NCBI GenBank assembly: GCA_964017155.1
Contig: OZ024858.1
Location: 23,000,657 to 23,064,656 of the forward strand
DNA: 64,000 nucleotides
Direction: 5' to 3'
Origin: Oasisia sp. SBJ-2009
Lineage: Eukaryota; Annelida; Polychaeta; Sabellida; Siboglinidae
Positions 61,993-64,000 of this stretch are shown here, piece after piece. Under the pieces are notes generated by a model. That model was given only the letters and a program-made list of their open reading frames with translations. It was not told the DNA's origin and did no database searches. Numbering within the stretch: the stretch's first letter is position 1; the number at the start of each line of letters is the position of its first letter. The translations under genes were made by a program, and so were the position numbers.

Positions 61993-62430
61993 GTACGTAC
62001 CGTTCCGTTAGAGTTACAGTCGTCTCCACAGGGTACGTACCGTTCCGTTAGAGTTACAGTCGTCTCCACAGGGTACGTACCGTTCCGTTAGAGTTACAGC
62101 CGTCACCACAGGGTACGTACCGTTCCGTTAGAGTTACAGTCGTCTCCACAGGGTACGTACCGTTCCGTTAGAGTTACAGTCGTCTCCACAGGGTACGTAC
62201 CGTTAGAGTTACAGTCATCTCCACAGGGTACGTACCGTTAGAGTTACAGCCGTCTCCACAGGGTGCGTTCCGTTAGAGTTACAGCCGTCTCCACACGGTG
62301 CGTTCCGTTAGAGTTACAACCGTCTCCACAGGGTACGTACCGTTAGAGTTACAGCCGTCTCCACAGGGTACGTTCCATTAGAGTTACAGCTGTCTCCACA
62401 GGGTATGTTCGATTAGAGTTACAGCCGTCT
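61993..62430 (+). repeat. 35/40-bp minisatellite containing the transmembrane exon's donor
   Basis: Twelve units. Each carries AGTTACAG(T/C)CGTCTCCACAGG, the last 21 bases of the exon, then gtacgtaccgtt (the donor), then CCGTTAG, an acceptor-like end. The first five units are 40 bp; the later ones are 35 bp and lack CCGTT. Between TTAG and gtacgt lie 21 nt in phase 1-1, encoding (E)LQSSPQ, so each unit has the form of a frame-preserving cassette exon. Confidence 0.95.
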
Positions 62431-62435
62431 CTGTG

Positions 62436-62476
62436 GTCGCAGTAACTCTAACGGAATGTTAGAGTTACTGCGACTA
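62436..62476. repeat. Inverted repeat at the end of the array
   Basis: GTCGCAGTAACTCTAAC and GTTAGAGTTACTGCGAC flank a 5-7-base loop. An inverted half-unit of the preceding minisatellite (GTTAGAGTTAC) forms the arms. Confidence 0.85.
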
Positions 62477-62946
62477 CCGAGATTATTCCTGACATTCATG
62501 GCAGGAGAGTCCAGATTCATTCCAGGGACGAGGAAGTATCCTAGCCACAAATATCGCATTTTACTAATTTTACGTTGCGGTTGACTGTTGGCTGAAGAAA
62601 CCCACAACAATCAACATCCTTAACACAAATGTCATGTTTTATTTTAAACCCACGGATATGCTTTCTTGCGAATATTAATCTGCGTATGTAGCGGTCACAC
62701 TAATATTATGAAGAAATGGAAGACATAGCAATCGTGACAGGATGACTGTATACATGTATAGCAAACACCATCACAAAAGTATTAAAGTTCTACTCGCCTT
62801 CCGCTTAAACTGTTGGTTGGTGAGCAATGAAAACATGTAATCTGTGATCGTGTAAGGTGCAGTGGTTTTTCTAAACGAAATTGTGAAACTGATAGGTTTT
62901 CATTGAAGGCATAATATATCATTTAAAAGTTGTCATTTTGTTTTAG

Positions 62947-62965
62947 ATGCTGCTGCAGAAATGAG
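62947..62965 (+). CDS. Cytoplasmic tail micro-exon (19 nt)
   Basis: Acceptor GTTTTAG, donor ATGAG|gtgagt, phase 1-2. It encodes (D)AAAEM(R). It is very short, but the phases link the transmembrane exon to the next exon exactly. Confidence 0.6.
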
Positions 62966-63042
62966 GTGAGTTATCATAAATACATCGGTTAATTTATTCT
63001 AATATACCAAATTAGTTGATGTTTGCATTGCTCTCATACCTT

Positions 63043-63044
<2 letters not shown>

Positions 63045-63077
<33 letters not shown>

Positions 63078-63235
63078 CCCGCCTGCCCGCCTGCCCGCCT
63101 GCCCGCCTGCCCGCCTGCCCGCCTGCCCGCCTGCCCGCCAGCCCGCCAGCCCGCCAGCCCGCCAGCCCGCCAGCCCGCCAGCCAGCCAGCCAACCAGCCA
63201 GCCAGCCTGCAAGCCCGCAAGCCAACCTGCCTGCC
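63045..63235. repeat. CTGC/CCGC/CAGC tetranucleotide array
   Basis: About 47 tetramers grading from CTGC to CCGC to CAGC blocks, in an intron. The open frames (LPACPPAR, AGWRAGG) are artefacts. Confidence 0.95.
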
Positions 63236-63252
63236 TGTTTATCAGCGAGCGC

Positions 63253-63352
63253 GTGCGTTACAGAATCGTGACGTTCTGTGCGTTACAGAATCGTGACGTT
63301 CTGTGCGTTACAGAATCGTGACGTTCTGTGCGTTACAGAATCGTGACGTTCT
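63253..63352. repeat. 25-bp tandem repeat, four units
   Basis: Four near-identical units of GCGTTACAGAATCGTGACGT plus TCTGT. Confidence 0.93.
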
Positions 63353-63498
63353 CTAGCACGTTCTCAAATGTGTTCCTTTTCTAGAAATAAAATAGTCGTT
63401 TAAGGCATGTAATGTTGCGATTAACGTAATTATCGAGATCTGCATAGTTGCCAGATGATTTGCTGATTGAGTTATACAAACAGCGATTGTTTCTGCAG

Positions 63499-63554
63499 AG
63501 CGTCGGGTGAACACGAAACGGATCAATATGAGACCATCAGAGGCGATAAACAAG
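63499..63554 (+). CDS. Cytoplasmic tail exon with DQYETI
   Basis: 56 nt, phase 2-1, acceptor TTCTGCAG, donor CAAG|gtacac. It encodes (R)ASGEHETDQYETIRGDKQ. DQYETI is an acidic-preceded Tyr site of the type phosphorylated by tyrosine kinases. Confidence 0.72.
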
Positions 63555-63895
63555 GTACACGTTGTATGTCCACAGTCTTACAAGTAACTACACCTGCCAT
63601 CGCAAATAGGTGGCCTCATGCTAATTGATGTTATTTAATTGTTAAATACTGTCGACACGATAACTACACAAAAATAATCAGTAACGGAATACAGTATTGC
63701 TTTCAATGTGCATTAGTTTCCTCATCATCTCTATGTTCGTTATTTCTAGATAATCTATGCATCATTAATGTCATTGCCAGTGTTGTGCCGTCTTCAACTT
63801 CTTTCCTTTCGTTCTTCTGGCTCTGTAGTTTGCATTTAATCACGTCTTCCGTGTTTTCTTGTTTCTGTTCGTGATTTCTTTCATTTTTGTTCCAG

Positions 63896-63969
63896 ACGGG
63901 GGCGAGCCTGTGTCAGGTGACAGGTCTATCTACGCCGGCATGCGTGAGACGGCCGAATATGACAACCGG
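63896..63969 (+). CDS. Cytoplasmic tail exon with YAGM and EYDN
   Basis: 74 nt, phase 1-0, acceptor GTTCCAG, donor CGG|gtaaat. It encodes (D)GGEPVSGDRSIYAGMRET then AEYDNR. YAGM fits YxxM (a PI3K p85 SH2 site); EYDN resembles a YxN (Grb2-type) site. The gene probably continues past the window. Confidence 0.72.
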
Positions 63970-64000
63970 GTAAATAACCCGCATTACACTGCACATTTAT

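Noticed and set aside
63012..63321. LPACPPARLPAC / AGWRAGG frames near 63 kb
   Set aside because: Tetranucleotide microsatellite in an intron of the EGF-TM gene.

Overview
This is animal nuclear DNA. It holds three spliced genes with GT-AG introns (plus one GC-AG intron), polypurine and dinucleotide runs, many non-autonomous DNA transposons and a truncated non-LTR retroelement. Protein divergence and intron style suggest a marine invertebrate, probably a mollusc or other lophotrochozoan, with lancelet as an alternative; the sequence alone does not settle this. Only about 5 kb of the 64 kb is coding. Nearly all long open frames are artefacts of tandem repeats.

Region 1, 2539-19245, + strand: the RNA polymerase I initiation factor RRN3 (TIF-IA). 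Fifteen exons with consistent phases give 590 residues from the first usable ATG to the stop. The extreme N-terminus was not found. Region 2, 22078-56554, - strand: a complete V-type H+-ATPase V0 subunit a. Twenty-two coding exons join without a phase error into an 842-residue protein, including an 18-nt micro-exon. RRN3 and V0a are convergent. Region 3, about 60321 to the window end, + strand: a small EGF-like exon followed by a transmembrane exon and tyrosine-rich cytoplasmic tail exons. This is probably a receptor, divergent from V0a and incomplete here. The EGF exon ends in an in-frame stop, so its link to the transmembrane exon is unproven.

The most striking feature lies in the introns. 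Minisatellites fill many of them, and at seven exon boundaries across all three genes the repeat unit contains the splice junction itself. The unit carries the last or first 2-24 exonic bases plus the donor or acceptor, so one real splice site is followed or preceded by about 7 to 130 near-copies. At two of these boundaries each unit has the layout of a frame-preserving cassette micro-exon (21 nt and 24 nt). A 7-kb V0a intron carries two diverged arrays of one 28-bp family, one with a 1,120-bp higher-order repeat.

Mobile DNA includes: a Harbinger-like MITE whose host repeat also occurs empty elsewhere in the window; a hAT-like MITE in a (TG)n run; an 802-bp element with TIRs starting CCTAAAGGCAGC; a foldback element; a 468-bp TIR element; and a 5'-truncated LINE antisense in V0a. 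The three genes have no evident shared pathway: RRN3 drives rRNA synthesis, V0a acidifies endomembrane compartments, and the EGF protein looks like a surface receptor. Splice junctions were read by eye from reading-frame continuity and family similarity recalled from memory. No alignment was run.
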